Origin: Ipomoea triloba
Lineage: Eukaryota; Streptophyta; Magnoliopsida; Solanales; Convolvulaceae
Reading direction: 5' to 3'
DNA length: 64,000 nucleotides
NCBI RefSeq assembly: GCF_003576645.1
Contig: NC_044916.1
Span: 10,493,793 to 10,557,792, forward strand
Shown piece after piece: positions 44,438 through 55,915 of the stretch. Position 1 is the stretch's first letter. Each line of letters opens with the position of its first letter. A model generated the notes under the pieces. That model did not search any database. It saw nothing but the letters and a program-made list of their open reading frames with translations, and had not been told where the DNA came from. A program made the position numbers and the translations under genes.

Positions 44438-45614
44438 TAAGTGGTAGTGGTTGACTGGTTGTATATGTAGTGGTGGTGTTAATAATAATTTAAAGGGTCA
44501 CACTTGTGTGAGACTGTCTTACGGATCTTTATCCGTGAGACGGGTCTTGTCGGAAATATGCAAATGTAATACTTATATTAGCATATTTAATACTAATTAA
44601 GAATAAAGTGTTTGTTAATTATAAAGTGAAAACATAATTCTTTTGAGGACAAATGTAATACTTTTACATTTAAAAGTATTACTTTTTCTATTAAAAGTAT
44701 TATATTTTCCCTTATAAGTAATGAATTACTTATGTGGTATTATTTTGTTTCTATCAACTACATTGAAAAGTTTTTCGAGAAAGCTTCATTTACAATCTTC
44801 TTTGCTGCTAATAATTGCAAATTTTGGTTATTTTGGTCAGAGGTAACATTTATGTGAGATCGTCTCACAGGTCTCAATTCGTAAAACGGGTAAAATCTTT
44901 GAATAATATGGATCAAATTTTTTATTAATGGATCGGATCTTTGGCATCATTAATCAATGATTCGACCTGTCTCACGAATTAAGACTCGTGAGACGATCTC
45001 ACACAAGTTTTTGCATTTGGTAAGATATCTTCACTATTAAGTATGTGCCTTGGTTACTAGTAAATTGGTTATGAACAAAATAATAGCACACAAGAGAGTG
45101 AATATTAATGAGTAATTTTTAAATTAGGGGTATATTTGAGTGAAAGGAATTCATTCATTCTTAACAAAACATTGATACTAAGAATCAATCATTAGCTTTG
45201 GGTATAAAGTAACTTTAAATCTCCAAACCAATTATCTCACCCTTAGTAGAGGTGCCTAGAAACCCGGGGTTATACCATAATAATAAGGCTAAAGTATCAC
45301 CCCGCACCATGAACCATAAGCAATTCTTCATGCCGCACCCTATTCTTTCATAAGTGATTATTCGATCCCTAAACCGTTAAATTTTTTTCGCAACTTTTTG
45401 CAGGTTATCTACAAGTTACCGGTAATCTATACTTACATTGACTTTTTTTTTTTCTTCAAACACCTCCAGCCAGCCAACAGGTACGTAAACAATCTTTTTC
45501 CTTCTTTTCCTACATGTACCTAATACTTACTGCTTCGTCCAGTTCCATCTAGCACTGCATACTTTTATAATTACTAATAAATATATTTATTTACTTACAC
45601 AAGAAAAAATAATA

Positions 45615-46533
45615 ATATTTGAACAACGTTTACTACACATTGCCAGTTCTCATAACACAGACTCCCAGGCTGCAAGCTCAAGTCATGGGGAGGGTTATAT
45701 ATAGAGTTTCCCATTGTTCTAAACCATCAACAATGAAAGCGATCAAGAGTGAGGGAAAAACCAACTCAACCAGTAGAGCTGTCGAAACGGGCTGGCGGGC
45801 CCCGCCCCGCCTTAAGCCCGCGGGCCTTGGCGGGGGCCCGCCAAATTTTAAAATTTTAAATTTAAATAAAAATTAATATAAAAAAAGTAATAAGTGTATA
45901 CTAAAATAATTTGGATATTTTAAACATATATTAATGCATTTGTAAATTTTTAAACACAATAATAACAAATAAATAATCAAATACATAATGTATTAATCCA
46001 GAAGTAAATAACAAATACTAAATTATTTTGAACTTCATTTTATCAATATATATAAACTATAGGTTTACAGTAAACCAAATTCAATTCTAATTAATTGAAT
46101 TTAGTTTACAATATTACTGTAAACGTAAAATATATATATTAATATTGAATTTTATTTAAATAATTTGTTTATTATATATTTGGCGGGCCCCCGCCGGCCC
46201 GCCCCGCTAAGCCCGCGGGTTAAGCGAGGGCGGGCTAAAAAGCCCGCCAAAATACGGGTCCAAAATATTAAAGCCCGGCCCGCCCTTTTCGCGGGGCGGG
46301 ACGGATTAACCCAGCGGGCTAAGTCCGTTTTGACGGCTCTATCAACCAGGCTGCAGCTTCTGAGAAGAACTCTGCAATTCTGGACTCACTGTTACATCAA
46401 GATGAGCCAAGTAGTATTACATCACATGCTCTTCTCTCACCAGATTACCATGCTCAAATGTCTTATGAATCGGAGAAAGTAATGCTAGAATCTTCAGGTT
46501 CTGAATCATCCAGTTCCTATCCATCATTTTAAT
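45615..46533 (+). pseudogene. Captured gene fragment 1, split by a MITE
   Basis: Before and after the nested MITE (45774-46341) the sequence forms one fragment. The downstream part reads QAAASEKNSAILDSLLHQDE, SSITSHALLSPDYHAQMSYE and ends LESSGSESSSSYPSF and TAA at about 46530. The acidic, Ser-rich tail could be the C-terminus of a transcription factor, perhaps NAC-like, but no DNA-binding domain is present. A TGA lies upstream in the same frame. Confidence 0.5.
45774..46341. mobile_element. GC-rich hAT-type MITE (TAGAGC.GTC ends)
   Basis: 568 bp; ends TAGAGCTGTCGAAACGGGC and the complement of TAGAGCCGTCAAAACGGAC. The 8-bp duplication TCAACCAG (45766-45773 and 46342-46349) indicates hAT. Both arms are GC-rich with GGCGGGC/GCCCGCC words around an AT-rich centre. 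Relatives at 54134 and 58946. Confidence 0.85.
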
Positions 46534-46965
46534 CTTCAAAAAAAGGATCCATCATTTTGTACTAATGTTATGCATGCCTGCAATTAATTTCACCCAAGTT
46601 CAATCTTCTGTTGTTCACCTTGCAACCTCCCAATAGTACTTAAAACTTCCCCTACTGTAGACTCTACACGCTCACTAAGAGCTTCCCCTATAGCCTTCCC
46701 CAAGAAGAAAAAGCATCCAGAATGATTTTACTCTCATTCTCACCTGCAAAATCCAGCTTTTATCGCCCAATCTATTTAACTTATTCTAACATCATAAATT
46801 CCTAATACTCGAATTAAAATTGGTTTAAACAAATAATAATAATAAAGTAGGAAAATATTCCGGATTAAAGATAATTCAAACTCCAAAAAAAAAAAAAAAA
46901 TTCATGAAAACAGAAAAGAGAGAAAATATTCTCAAAAAAAAAAAAGAAGAGAAAAAATGAATTAC

Positions 46966-47143
46966 CATGAGCATGGTCATGACTCGCACTGCTACAGCAT
47001 CTGAGCGTCAATCTCCGGGACTGGAGATTCATGGAAGGGAGAAGATGGCGGGGCGACGTGCCTGGGGCGATATAACAACGTTGTTGTGGGAGATGAAATC
47101 TCGAATGAGTACGAGGATATGAATAAACTAAGGAGGAAGACAC
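46966..47143 (-). pseudogene. Captured gene fragment 2: transit-peptide exon
   Basis: Minus-strand frame begins MSSSLVYSYPRTHSRFHLPQ, is rich in Ser/Arg/Leu and poor in acidic residues, and reaches CCSSASHDHAHG before a GTAATT donor-like site at about 46966. It looks like the first exon of a nuclear gene for a plastid protein. The His-rich end would suit the N-terminus of an HMA1-type metal ATPase, but that is a guess. Only this exon is present. Confidence 0.5.
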
Positions 47144-47523
47144 CGTCTTTGATTCTGGGTGTTGACTTAAAAAAAATTGGGATTGACTTTAAAAAAAGTC
47201 CACATCAGCTAATAACCTATTCCATGTCATCATAGTAACCTGGAAACCTGCAAAAAGTTCTAGGTGAAAAAATTTTAATGGTTTAGGAATCAAATAATCA
47301 ATTATGAAAGAACAGGGTGCGGCATGAACAATCGCTTAGGGTTCATAGTGCGGAATGACACTTTAGCCTAATAATAATAATGATGATGATGAGTAATTTT
47401 TTTTGTAACGGAATTTGGTAAATTTATAGACACTAAATAATAATAATGCTTCATATCAACTCGCTACAATAATTTAAAACAAAAATGTTAACGATGATGT
47501 TGTTTAAGAGATTAAACTACTAA

Positions 47524-47984
47524 GGGTGCGTTTGGAAAGCATGAAAATGACTTTTGGAAATTGTTTTATGGAAAATGAGTCATTTTTTGGAAAATGAGTT
47601 CATTTTCGGTGTTTGGATGTACTCTGGAAAACTGTCTGTGTGTGTTTGGTTCATTTTCCGGAAAATGAGTAGAAATGTATAATTATATATTTTTATTATT
47701 TTATTTAAAATAATTAATATATATAAATTAATAATATTTATTAGAAATCATTTTATTTTACAAAAAAAAAAAAAAAAAAAAAAGTCGCACGTAGCCATTT
47801 TTCGTTTTCAGAAAATGACTTCCACCAGATTTTTTGTTCGGAAGTCATTTTCCGAAAAAATGAGCTCATTTTCCGTGGTAACGGAAAATGTTTTCCGTTG
47901 ACCACATTTTTCGGATTTTTGCCAAACACCAACAGCTCGGAAAGTGATTTCCAGAAATCATTTTCCGAGTTACCAAACACACCC
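47524..47984. mobile_element. Harbinger/Tourist-type MITE (GGGTGCGTTTGG)
   Basis: 461 bp; ends GGGTGCGTTTGGAAAGC and the complement of GGGTGTGTTTGGTAACTCGG, flanked by TAA (47521-47523 and 47985-47987). Unit A at 42604 shows the site without the insert (TAG in place of TAA). Interior has ATTTTCCG/CGGAAAAT words in both arms. Confidence 0.85.
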
Positions 47985-49032
47985 TAAATGTAAAAATAAC
48001 TATATATTGACATAACTAATCAACTAGATAGTGTATAATACTTACACTTTATAATTGCAAATATAAATTTATAAAATAATAAAGAGTTGAAAATCAATAG
48101 TCCCACGCCGATTCTTAACGACTTTTATTTGAACGCAAAATGTTAAAATTAAAATTATTGTTTATAAAATGAATTAAATTTAAAATTTTATATTACAAAT
48201 GAAATAAATTAGTTTTCATTCATTTAATAAAAATTTCAAGTAAAACAATTTTATTTATATAAAAATGTTGCTTACATACTTTAATTTTGTTTAAATGTCT
48301 TTTACTATACAGTCTTTTTTGTTTTGTAATCTTTTTCACGGATATCTCTTCCATATAGGAAAGTTTTTGAATTTCTGTGGCTCTGTTCTTGGCCCTAATT
48401 TAGTTGTTTGATACATAAATATTGAAAATTTGATTGAAAAGAAAATTGAATTATGTCAAAGAATTATGCTCAATTAATTTGGAAAGAGAAGTGAAAATTG
48501 AATTGCAACTTTGGTAATCAAAGAAAATTGGAGGAAAGTTATAAAATTAATGGAGGAAGGAAGAATCTTACCATCTTCAATGATGGTGCGTGATTTGGAA
48601 AAAAATTAATGAATTTTAGACAAGATAAAAAGCGGCAAAGGAATGTACTTGAACTTAATTGTCAATTGTTTTTAGTATTTCTTAAATAGGTAGGTCAAAA
48701 ATAGATATTGGGCTCCTAAAATTTAGACCATGTGCTATTGGACAGTATGCACGGGCCAAAAATCGACTTCACTTCCATATGGCCATATGAGTGTTCCCGT
48801 TCAAACCACTCAAATCTCAACATTTTTCACAAAGGAATCCTTTGTACTATGATTTTGCCGAAATATTTGTGTCCATTGAATCTTTAAATTTATGGAGCAT
48901 GTATGAACATTATAACAATCTAAAAATTCTATTGTTAAAAATAACAAGACAACAAATAGATCAAATGAAGTTCATATTGTATTATTAATTATTGAAGCAA
49001 TACAAAAGAAATTAATAATATCAATAATAAAA

Positions 49033-49552
49033 TCATGGTACAACGCAATAACAAACAATTGGAGCTCCAGGGGCACCTCGCATGCATCTACCACCAGCTG
49101 GGAACCCATCGCCAATGCAAAATTGAAAACAATTTTTATATTTTGGATCAGAACAAGGCCCTTGGTATACCAATTTCGGTTCAGCCTGGGCTGTCATAAC
49201 AATAAGCAAAATAATTATTATTAGTTATATTTCTAGTCAGGTTAAAAATGCATCAAATTCTCACTGCTGAAAATCTTGCTATTTCCGTCCAACAACAATA
49301 TTAGTTAGTAATTTGTAAAAAATCACAACTTTTCGTCACAAATACGAACGGACAAAAAGTTGAACGGAAATTCCGACCCACACTGGTTATATTTTCTAGT
49401 TTTGTTAAGAATGTATGGAATTCGATCTAAAAGCGAAGAATATAAAAAAGTTAGATTGAAAAAGAGATTTTACCGGGATTTGAGAGCAAAGCAAGCATGA
49501 TGAAACCCGCAAATAAGCAAGAAATGTAAAGTTTTACCATCTTTGAATTCAT
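49033..49552 (-). CDS. DEFL4: secreted six-cysteine defensin-like peptide
   Basis: Exon 1 at 49474-49552 (79 nt) and exon 2 at 49033-49190 (158 nt) splice in phase 1 across a 283-nt GTAAAATC...CAG intron, giving 78 aa with no stop. Residues 1-27 (MNSKMVKLYISCLFAGFIML, ALLSNP...) form a signal peptide. The mature part has the spacing C-x7-C-x3-C-x10-C-x10-C-x1-C (GPCSDPKYKNC, FQFC, GGRC, PIVCYC). Shares the DEFL fold signature with DEFL2. More basic than DEFL2 (GRCMRG against GICLPS). Its tandem twin DEFL3 is broken, so this is the surviving copy of the pair. Role is inferred from the family. Confidence 0.85.
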
Positions 49553-49629
49553 ATTTCCTTAGTATCAATTCTCCTCTATAATATATCTCTCAGCTCTTGT
49601 TTTGACATACACTTAGCTTTGAAGTGATG

Positions 49630-49643
49630 TATATATTTATAGT
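49630..49643 (-). promoter_or_regulatory. DEFL4 TATA box
   Basis: Minus-strand CACTATAAATATATAC about 80 bp upstream of the ATG, inside the conserved upstream block. Confidence 0.65.
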
Positions 49644-49796
49644 GACTCTCATATGTAATTTTGGTAATATTTGGTAAATTTACCATAGAATTCAAATCGT
49701 CAATAAATGCAATTAATACGTAATTTCGTTCGTATCATTAATGTCCAAGAATTATATATGGTATTAAATTATTTATTCTGGTTTTTTTTTTAATAC

Positions 49797-49890
49797 TATT
49801 GACCCGGTTACATGTAGTATCTGTCCATATGCTTTCTCAACCTACTGAAGCCAAACGAGTCAACATTGCCCCACTGAGGCTCGAACCCAT
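49797..49890 (-). repeat. SINE-like sequence
   Basis: Minus-strand ATGGGTTCGAGCCTCAGTGG with a B-box-like core and GTTGACTCG, like 35740-35860. It marks the right edge of unit B. Confidence 0.4.
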
Positions 49891-49959
49891 GTAGTATCTG
49901 TCCATAAATTTCCTTCTACTATTTTGACTTAGAAACACAATTTATATTTTATAAGTTCA

Positions 49960-50515
49960 CAATTCCAATAATGAAAAGGTAAATTAAAAATAAAACAGAA
50001 ATATTTCACAATAATATTCCACATCATCAATTAAAAATGGAATGGATATTAGGTAATTTGGAAAAGGAAATTAATATTAATAATTGATTGAAAATTAAAA
50101 ATGAAAAAGGGAACTGAAAATTAGATCAATTGGAAAAGGAAATTAATATTAATAATTGACTGAAAATTAAAAATGAAAAATGGAACGAAAATTATGTCAA
50201 TTGAAAAAGGAAATGAATATTAATAATCTATTCTATAATTAAAAAAACCTTGTTTACTTGATTTTCCAATCAAACAATAGTAAATAATAAAGGTAAATTA
50301 AAAATGAAACGAAAATATTTCACAATAATATTCCACATCATTAATTAAAAATGGAATGAAAATTAGGTAATTTGGAAAAGAAAATTAATATTAATGATTG
50401 ACTGAAAATTAAAAATGAAAAGGGAACGAAAATTAGGTCAATTGGAAAAGGAAATGAATATTAATAATTGACTAAAATTAAAAATAAAATCCATAATTGA
50501 CTAAAATGAAAAAGA
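49960..50515. repeat. Imperfect AT-rich tandem repeats
   Basis: Words TTTCACAATAATATTCCACA, GGAAAAGGAAATTAATATTA and TGACTGAAAATTAAAAATGA recur in blocks of about 60 bp nested in a block of about 310 bp. Non-coding. Confidence 0.65.
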
Positions 50516-50683
50516 AAATGATCAGATTATTGCATTTTAATTTTTCACAATAATATTATACAGTAGAATAAATCAAATCACAATTATATCATCCTTGTTA
50601 AACATGCCATAGATTTGAAATTGTATTACAAAGTTACAAGAAAACAGAAAATATATATATGTTACTAAATATAATTATACCCG

Positions 50684-50752
50684 CCAAAGACCTTGTGGTC
50701 TAGTGACATCCGGTGTCCCGGTTAACACTCCCACATGGATGAGTCAGTAGTG
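50684..50752 (+). repeat. SINE-like fragment
   Basis: CCAAAGACCTTGTGGTCTAG plus GTGACATC corresponds to the start of the sequence at 40645. The B-box part is lost before a (TA)n tract (50757-50820). Confidence 0.4.
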
Positions 50753-50753
50753 C

Positions 50754-50820
<67 letters not shown>

Positions 50821-50824
<4 letters not shown>

Positions 50825-51820
50825 TACCCCCCGTACGTGTCATACATGGTTGATAATTCTGATGTTAAATTAATTATCTTTTATACATATTAGAGATTGA
50901 TTTAAATAGGTTAATTATATGTGTTTTCATTTTTTGTTCCATCAATATAATGTGTTTTATATTGGAACTATTTCATCCAATTAATTATGTTTAATATTTT
51001 GTTATGAGAATTTGTCATAACATATATTTTGAAGCTAAGTGTTTTGATTTTCTGCACCCAATTATCAAGATTTCTAGCTTCGCTTTTTTTTTTTTTTTGT
51101 AAATTTTGTTTCTAAATTTTTATTAATAATTAATTTATTGTTGATTATATATGATAACAATGTGATTATGTGTAAGCTTATTGATTTTAAACTGTTTGTT
51201 TGTTTTTATAAACTATAATTATTTATTTATGAAGATATCAATGCGGTATTAGTTATTTTGTATTTAGAGAGCACCTAGAATTTTTTTCATCATTATTAGT
51301 GTACCTAAAATTGTTAAAAACATGTGAAATTTATTTTAAGTAACTTGGCATTAGTATTTTTTTCCTCATGTAATTTAAATTTTAGTTATAAATATATGTT
51401 AACTTTATGTAGGGCTTATTTCTTTTGCTATGTCCCGAGCTTATAAAATGATAGGACCAAATAACACGTGTGTACACCCTACATTATTATAATAAAATGG
51501 GATGAGGGGAGTAATAATGAGCCATGATCAATGATGCTTTATAATAAACCTACATTATTTTATAATAATAATAATAATAATAATAAGCGATGGTACATGA
51601 TTCAAGGTGGATCATGGTTCATGATAGAATTTGTCTGTAGTTGGCACTTAAAATGTCTAGAATATTCAATTTTTTAAGGAAAAAATTAAAGTGTCAAATA
51701 GGATATTGACTTTATTGTTTTTGTACAATTGAGCACTAAACTTAAAAAGTGTGCAATTGAAGCATTGAACAAACAAAAATATGTGTAATTGAGACATTTT
51801 TCTTATTTCTTTTAATACAA
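50821..51820. other. AT-rich spacer
   Basis: No gene. A short (TAA)n at 51562-51586 and TGGATCATGGTTCATGATAG near 51610 recall GTGGACCATG-type ends. Confidence 0.4.
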
Positions 51821-51975
51821 CTAGTATTTTCGTCCGTACGTTGCACGGAATGAATTTGTTATAATATTTTAAGAATATTTGGATCGATATACAATTATAT
51901 AAATTATAATATCGAATATTATATAGCGCAATTGATGAAATTGGTTGGATTAATTATGTTATAACTAATTAAATT
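51821..51975 (-). mobile_element. Helitron 3' end, reverse orientation
   Basis: CTAG at 51821-51824, then AAAATA on the minus side and hairpin CCGTGC-AAC-GTACGG (one mismatch) at 51834-51848, then the ATAACAAATTC and ATATTCTTAAAATATT subterminal text seen in the other Helitron ends. Its 5' end was not identified. Confidence 0.65.
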
Positions 51976-52139
51976 ATAATTTTTTTTAATTTTTTTGATA
52001 GTGAATATGTTTTTTTTTTTGAATAAAAACATTGTAAACATCTAAATTAAAGAAATACATAATTTATTTAATTTAATAAAACTATAAGAGTAATAAAATG
52101 GGTACTTAATTTTCAATAATATACTCTAATATAAGACCA

Positions 52140-52240
52140 CCGGTATTAAGATTGTAGATTTAGATCTTATTAAGATTGTAGATGTAGATTGTAGATTTAG
52201 ATCTTATTAAGATTGTAGATGTAGATGTAGATTGTAGATA
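52140..52240. repeat. Minisatellite (GATTGTAGATGTAGA)n
   Basis: TAGATTTAGATCTTATTAAG with GATTGTAGATGTAGA recurs; two long units with internal 6-bp repeats. Confidence 0.75.
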
Positions 52241-52719
52241 GATAATATATAATGGAGTCCATTCATATGTTTTCACCATTAACGTAATAATAGCATATCT
52301 TTTGGTAATAATTGATAATTGGTAATAAATAAATGGAATTGTAAACAAATAGGTATTGGAATATAATATATATGGAATTCAATTATAATTAATATAATTC
52401 CATACAATTATAGCTATTTGTTTATTACCAATTGTAACAAATATATTTGAACGGAAAAATTTGGGAAGAGAATGTTGTTTTTATATATTATTATATTATA
52501 TTATATAGATAGATATATAGATATATAGATTTGAGTTTTAAACATTTGAATCTTTCCGTTTTCAAAAAAAAAAAACATTTGATTCATTCCCCTCGCTCTA
52601 CTTGTAACCATGCGATCCCGGAAAAATAAGAAAAATGTTTCAATTACACAATTTTTTGATTGTTTGATTGCACAACTTTTAAGAGAATGAATCAATGCTC
52701 CTATAAAGTAAGAGGGTAA

Positions 52720-53097
52720 GGCTGGCCTCATCCCAGCAGTTCACTTGCTGGGTGAGGTGGCCAAATAAATATATATTTGTTTATTGTGTATGTCGCCACC
52801 TAGACTTGCAAGCTTGCTGCTGCAGCAAGCTTGCAAGTGGCAGCTTTTCTGCCATTAAGTATGCCAGAAAAGCTGCCTGACATGACTGTTTTTTTTTTCA
52901 TTAAGTATTTTGTTTTCCTTTTCTTTATTGAGAAAAATATATTAATTTTTTATAGTGATGTGAAATTGGGGCCCACTTTTAAAAGTTGAATGGATTTTTA
53001 GGGATGTAGTGTGAATAGTAAATGATTGCAAATTGGATGATGTGGAGGTGGGATCCATTTCTGAAAATGAGAGAAAATTGCAGGGATAAGGTTAGCC
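52720..53097. mobile_element. Harbinger-type MITE with two internal hairpins
   Basis: Ends GGCTGGCCTCATCCC and the complement of GGCTAACCTTATCCC, flanked by TAA (52717-52719 and 53098-53100). Inside, about 52803-52837, is a 17+1+17 perfect palindrome (ACTTGCAAGCTTGCTGC...), followed by a second stem, GGCAGCTTTTCTG with CAGAAAAGCTGCC. Confidence 0.75.
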
Positions 53098-53100
53098 TAA

Positions 53101-53511
53101 GAGAATGAATATAATCTCTATCTCTTCAAGTCCAAAAAAGATTTGTTGTGAATGATTAACACTGTGGTCGAAAGCATGAAGCTCCCCTTTAGAGAGGAGT
53201 CCATGTTCTCTTAAAAGTAAATCCATCTACTTAAGCATCATGATTTCACGCCTGGAAGACAAATTTGGGTCAAGATAGTTGCTGGGGACTCTAATATATC
53301 TTGGAGAACCCCAAAAGGCCTTAAAGCATTTTGGAAAGAGACACAAGATCCTTTGCTATGAGAAGAATTTACTAACTTGAGGCCCCTAGGCCCCTCTAGC
53401 TAGCGCACCAAACAAAGAAAAAAAAAAAAGTTAACAATATCGAATACCCACATATCTTATTCTTAAATGCTTTGTTTTTTTCCCTTTTTATTTTGACGGT
53501 TTGAAATATAT
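53101..53511. other. Spacer
   Basis: Moderately complex, no recognised gene. Confidence 0.35.
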
Positions 53512-53514
53512 TAA

Positions 53515-53814
53515 GGGTGTGTTTGGAAAGCAGGAAAATGATTTCTGAAAAATGATTTCCGGAAAATGAGTCATTTTCCGGAAAACATTTTCCTTTCTTG
53601 TGTTTGGCTGCAAAACAGAAAACTGTGTTTGTGTGTTTGGTTCATTTTCCAGAAAATGGGTAGGAAAATGAACAGAATTATATAATTAAATATTTTAATT
53701 AATTTGTTTAAATATAACAACCTTTATAACAAATATACAATCCAAAAATAAAATTAAATAATCACAAAAAAATAATATCTAAAAAATACATAAAAACAGA
53801 TAAACTTCTCTCAT

Positions 53815-53854
<40 letters not shown>

Positions 53855-53947
53855 TAATGGAATAATATATAGATATAATAATAATGAATAAATAACAAAT
53901 AGGAAAACACAAGTATATATTGTACGTGTTTTCCAATTTGTTATTCA

Positions 53948-54002
<55 letters not shown>

Positions 54003-54035
54003 TAGATATGTCAAATAACAAATAGGAAAACACAA

Positions 54036-54070
<35 letters not shown>

Positions 54071-54465
54071 ATCTTTATAAAAAAAAAAATTTACTTAATT
54101 TAAACGAATGTAACAAAAAAAAAAAAAAAGCCCGCGGGGCGGGCTAGGGTTGCATGAATCCTAGCCCGCGGGCCTAACGGACCGGCCCGCAAAAGCCCGC
54201 CAAAAATTTGGCCCGCAGTGGGGCGGGCCGGCCCGCTTTGACAGTACTGATTTTGGTGGAGGAAGAAGCAAAGTTGTTAAGCAAACAAACTTCCGGAAAA
54301 TGACTTCCCCAAAAAAAAGGGGAAGTCATTTTCCAAAAAATGGGGGTTATTTTCCATTGACCAAGGTGTTCATTTCCATTGACTCTATTTTCCCCCTCCT
54401 TCCCAAATACCAAAAACCCGAAAAATGATTTCCAGAAATCATTTTCCGAGTTTCCAAACACACCC
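53515..54465. mobile_element. Harbinger/Tourist-type element (GGGTGTGTTTGG)
   Basis: 951 bp; ends GGGTGTGTTTGGAAAGCAGG and the complement of GGGTGTGTTTGGAAACTCGG, flanked by TAA (53512-53514 and 54466-54468). Same family as 47524-47984. Swollen by three (TA)n tracts and a GC-rich MITE fragment. Confidence 0.85.
54134..54247. mobile_element. GC-rich hAT MITE fragment
   Basis: AGCCCGCGGGGCGGGCTAGG through GGGCCGGCCCGCTTTGACAG, matching one arm of 58946-59796. The opposite arm is missing. Nested in the Harbinger element. Confidence 0.7.
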
Positions 54466-54793
54466 TAATATAGAATTTTTTACTCTCTTTTCAATTCATA
54501 TTTAATAAGTTGAAATAATTAAAATTTCGAGGATTTTCAACGAGACATTGTGTGACAAATTGGGGAAGGAGAGAAAAACATTTTCAACGCTATCGCTTTG
54601 AAACTCAGTACAGTCATCGATGTTGAGCTTTCGATTGAATAGATCTCTACCATTACTGCTAATAACTTAATTTTTAATGAAATGTATTAATATAATGAAC
54701 CTGAGTGCATGGTGAAATCTAGATTTTGGCCTTGATCTTGCAATTTGATAACCATCTTTATTGGTGTGAGTGGTCGTAAACACTCTCCCTTAA

Positions 54794-55015
54794 CGGGGCG
54801 TTTGGTTGGAGGAATGGAATTATGTGGGAAAAGAATTGCAATTCCATGGGAAAAGAATAATGTGGGAATAAAGTGGGAGTTTAAATTCTAGTGTTTGGTT
54901 TGCAGGAATAAAATTACTGGGAATTTCAATTCCAATGTTTGGTATATATGGGAATTGAGAGGGAATAAGTAGTATAAAGTCTAAAATGCCATTGTTGTTA
55001 TTGTTATTGTTGTTG

Positions 55016-55050
<35 letters not shown>

Positions 55051-55532
55051 GTTATTATTATTTATAATTGACAAATTAATTCACAAATTGTTAGTGTAGT
55101 TACATATAAAGAATGCAAATTTTGAAGAGTTCTGCATATAAAGAATTCAAAGGAACATATATGAAAGTTGTATATTTTGAATACATAGTTGTTTCATATA
55201 AAGATTCTGAATTCAAAGCAATACATATAAAGAATGCAAATTTTGAATAGTTGTTTCATATAAAGATTTAAATGAACATACACAAAGAGAAGTCGAATAA
55301 TAATATACACTATAATTTAGAAAGGAAGGTCAAGCATCAATTTTATGTTAAAAAAGAAGGGGTAATTTTGTCTCATCATTGCCTTTTTTTCATTAAAATA
55401 CCATGGGGGCCATGGGATTCTAATTCCATGAAAATGAGGGAATCCAACCAAACGAAGGAATTTAGTTACATTCGGAATTAGGTGGGAGTTAAGTGGGAAC
55501 GGAATTGAAATTCCCTCCAACCAAACGCCCTG
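54794..55532. mobile_element. Harbinger-type MITE (GGGCGTTTGGTTGGAGG)
   Basis: 739 bp; left CGGGGCGTTTGGTTGGAGG and right complement CAGGGCGTTTGGTTGGAGG, flanked by TAA on both sides. Interior has an (AAC/AAT)n-type tract on the complement (54990-55062) and repeated TACATATAAAGAATGCAAAT. Confidence 0.8.
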
Positions 55533-55915
55533 TAAGAGAGGTAGAAAATTGCAAAATCCAAATCCTCTATCATATCAAAAAATCAATATGACCATCCAGC
55601 ACTTTGCCTCTTAAATGAGCCGGCTGGATAGGAACATGGATTAATATGAATATGGTATATATTGACTTTAAAGTGTCTCCTATAATTAGGGGGTCTACTC
55701 AAAACAGCTCGTAGTCTAAAAAAAAATATAGATGACATAATTTGTCAGAAGAGGACAACTTTTATTATTGCATAATGGTGATTTCCAATATAACATTCAT
55801 AAAACATGCATGAACATCAAAACCACCTAAAAATACTTTCAAAATGACAAAAAATATCAAACCATTGAGCTCAAAGTTTTGCACCATTTGTTGAAGATGA
55901 GAGAAACAAAACAAA
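55533..55915. other. Downstream flank of DEFL5
   Basis: No gene seen. Parts resemble the 3' flank of the other DEFL genes only weakly. Confidence 0.35.

Larger units (their letters stand above)
45287..47368. mobile_element. Pack-MULE: long-TIR element with captured gene fragments
   Basis: 2082 bp, starting GGCTAAAGTATCACCCCGCA and ending with the complement of GGCTAAAGTGTCATTCCGCA. Inverted arms run at least 95 bp (CATGCCGCACCCT, TTCTTTCATAA, CTAAACC). Flanked by a perfect 9-bp duplication TAATAATAA (45278-45286 and 47369-47377). Unit A has one TAATAATAA at 42469-42477, the empty site. It encodes no transposase; it carries two gene fragments and a nested hAT MITE. Confidence 0.9.
44155..49770. 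repeat. Tandem duplication, unit B (expanded by insertions)
   Basis: Same order as unit A: Helitron 3' end (hairpin at 44329-44341, CTAG at 44352-44355), TAA microsatellite, MITE arms, DEFL gene and promoter. Enlarged by the 2.08 kb MULE at 45287-47368 and the 461 bp MITE at 47524-47984, plus about 270 bp near 48.57-48.85 kb that unit A lacks. Confidence 0.85.

Noticed and set aside
46165..46482. Arg-rich plus-strand frame across the Pack-MULE interior
   Set aside because: It starts within the GC-rich MITE and crosses its boundary, so it is an accidental fusion.
54820..55074. Minus-strand frame with a long Asn run
   Set aside because: Product of a trinucleotide tract inside a MITE.
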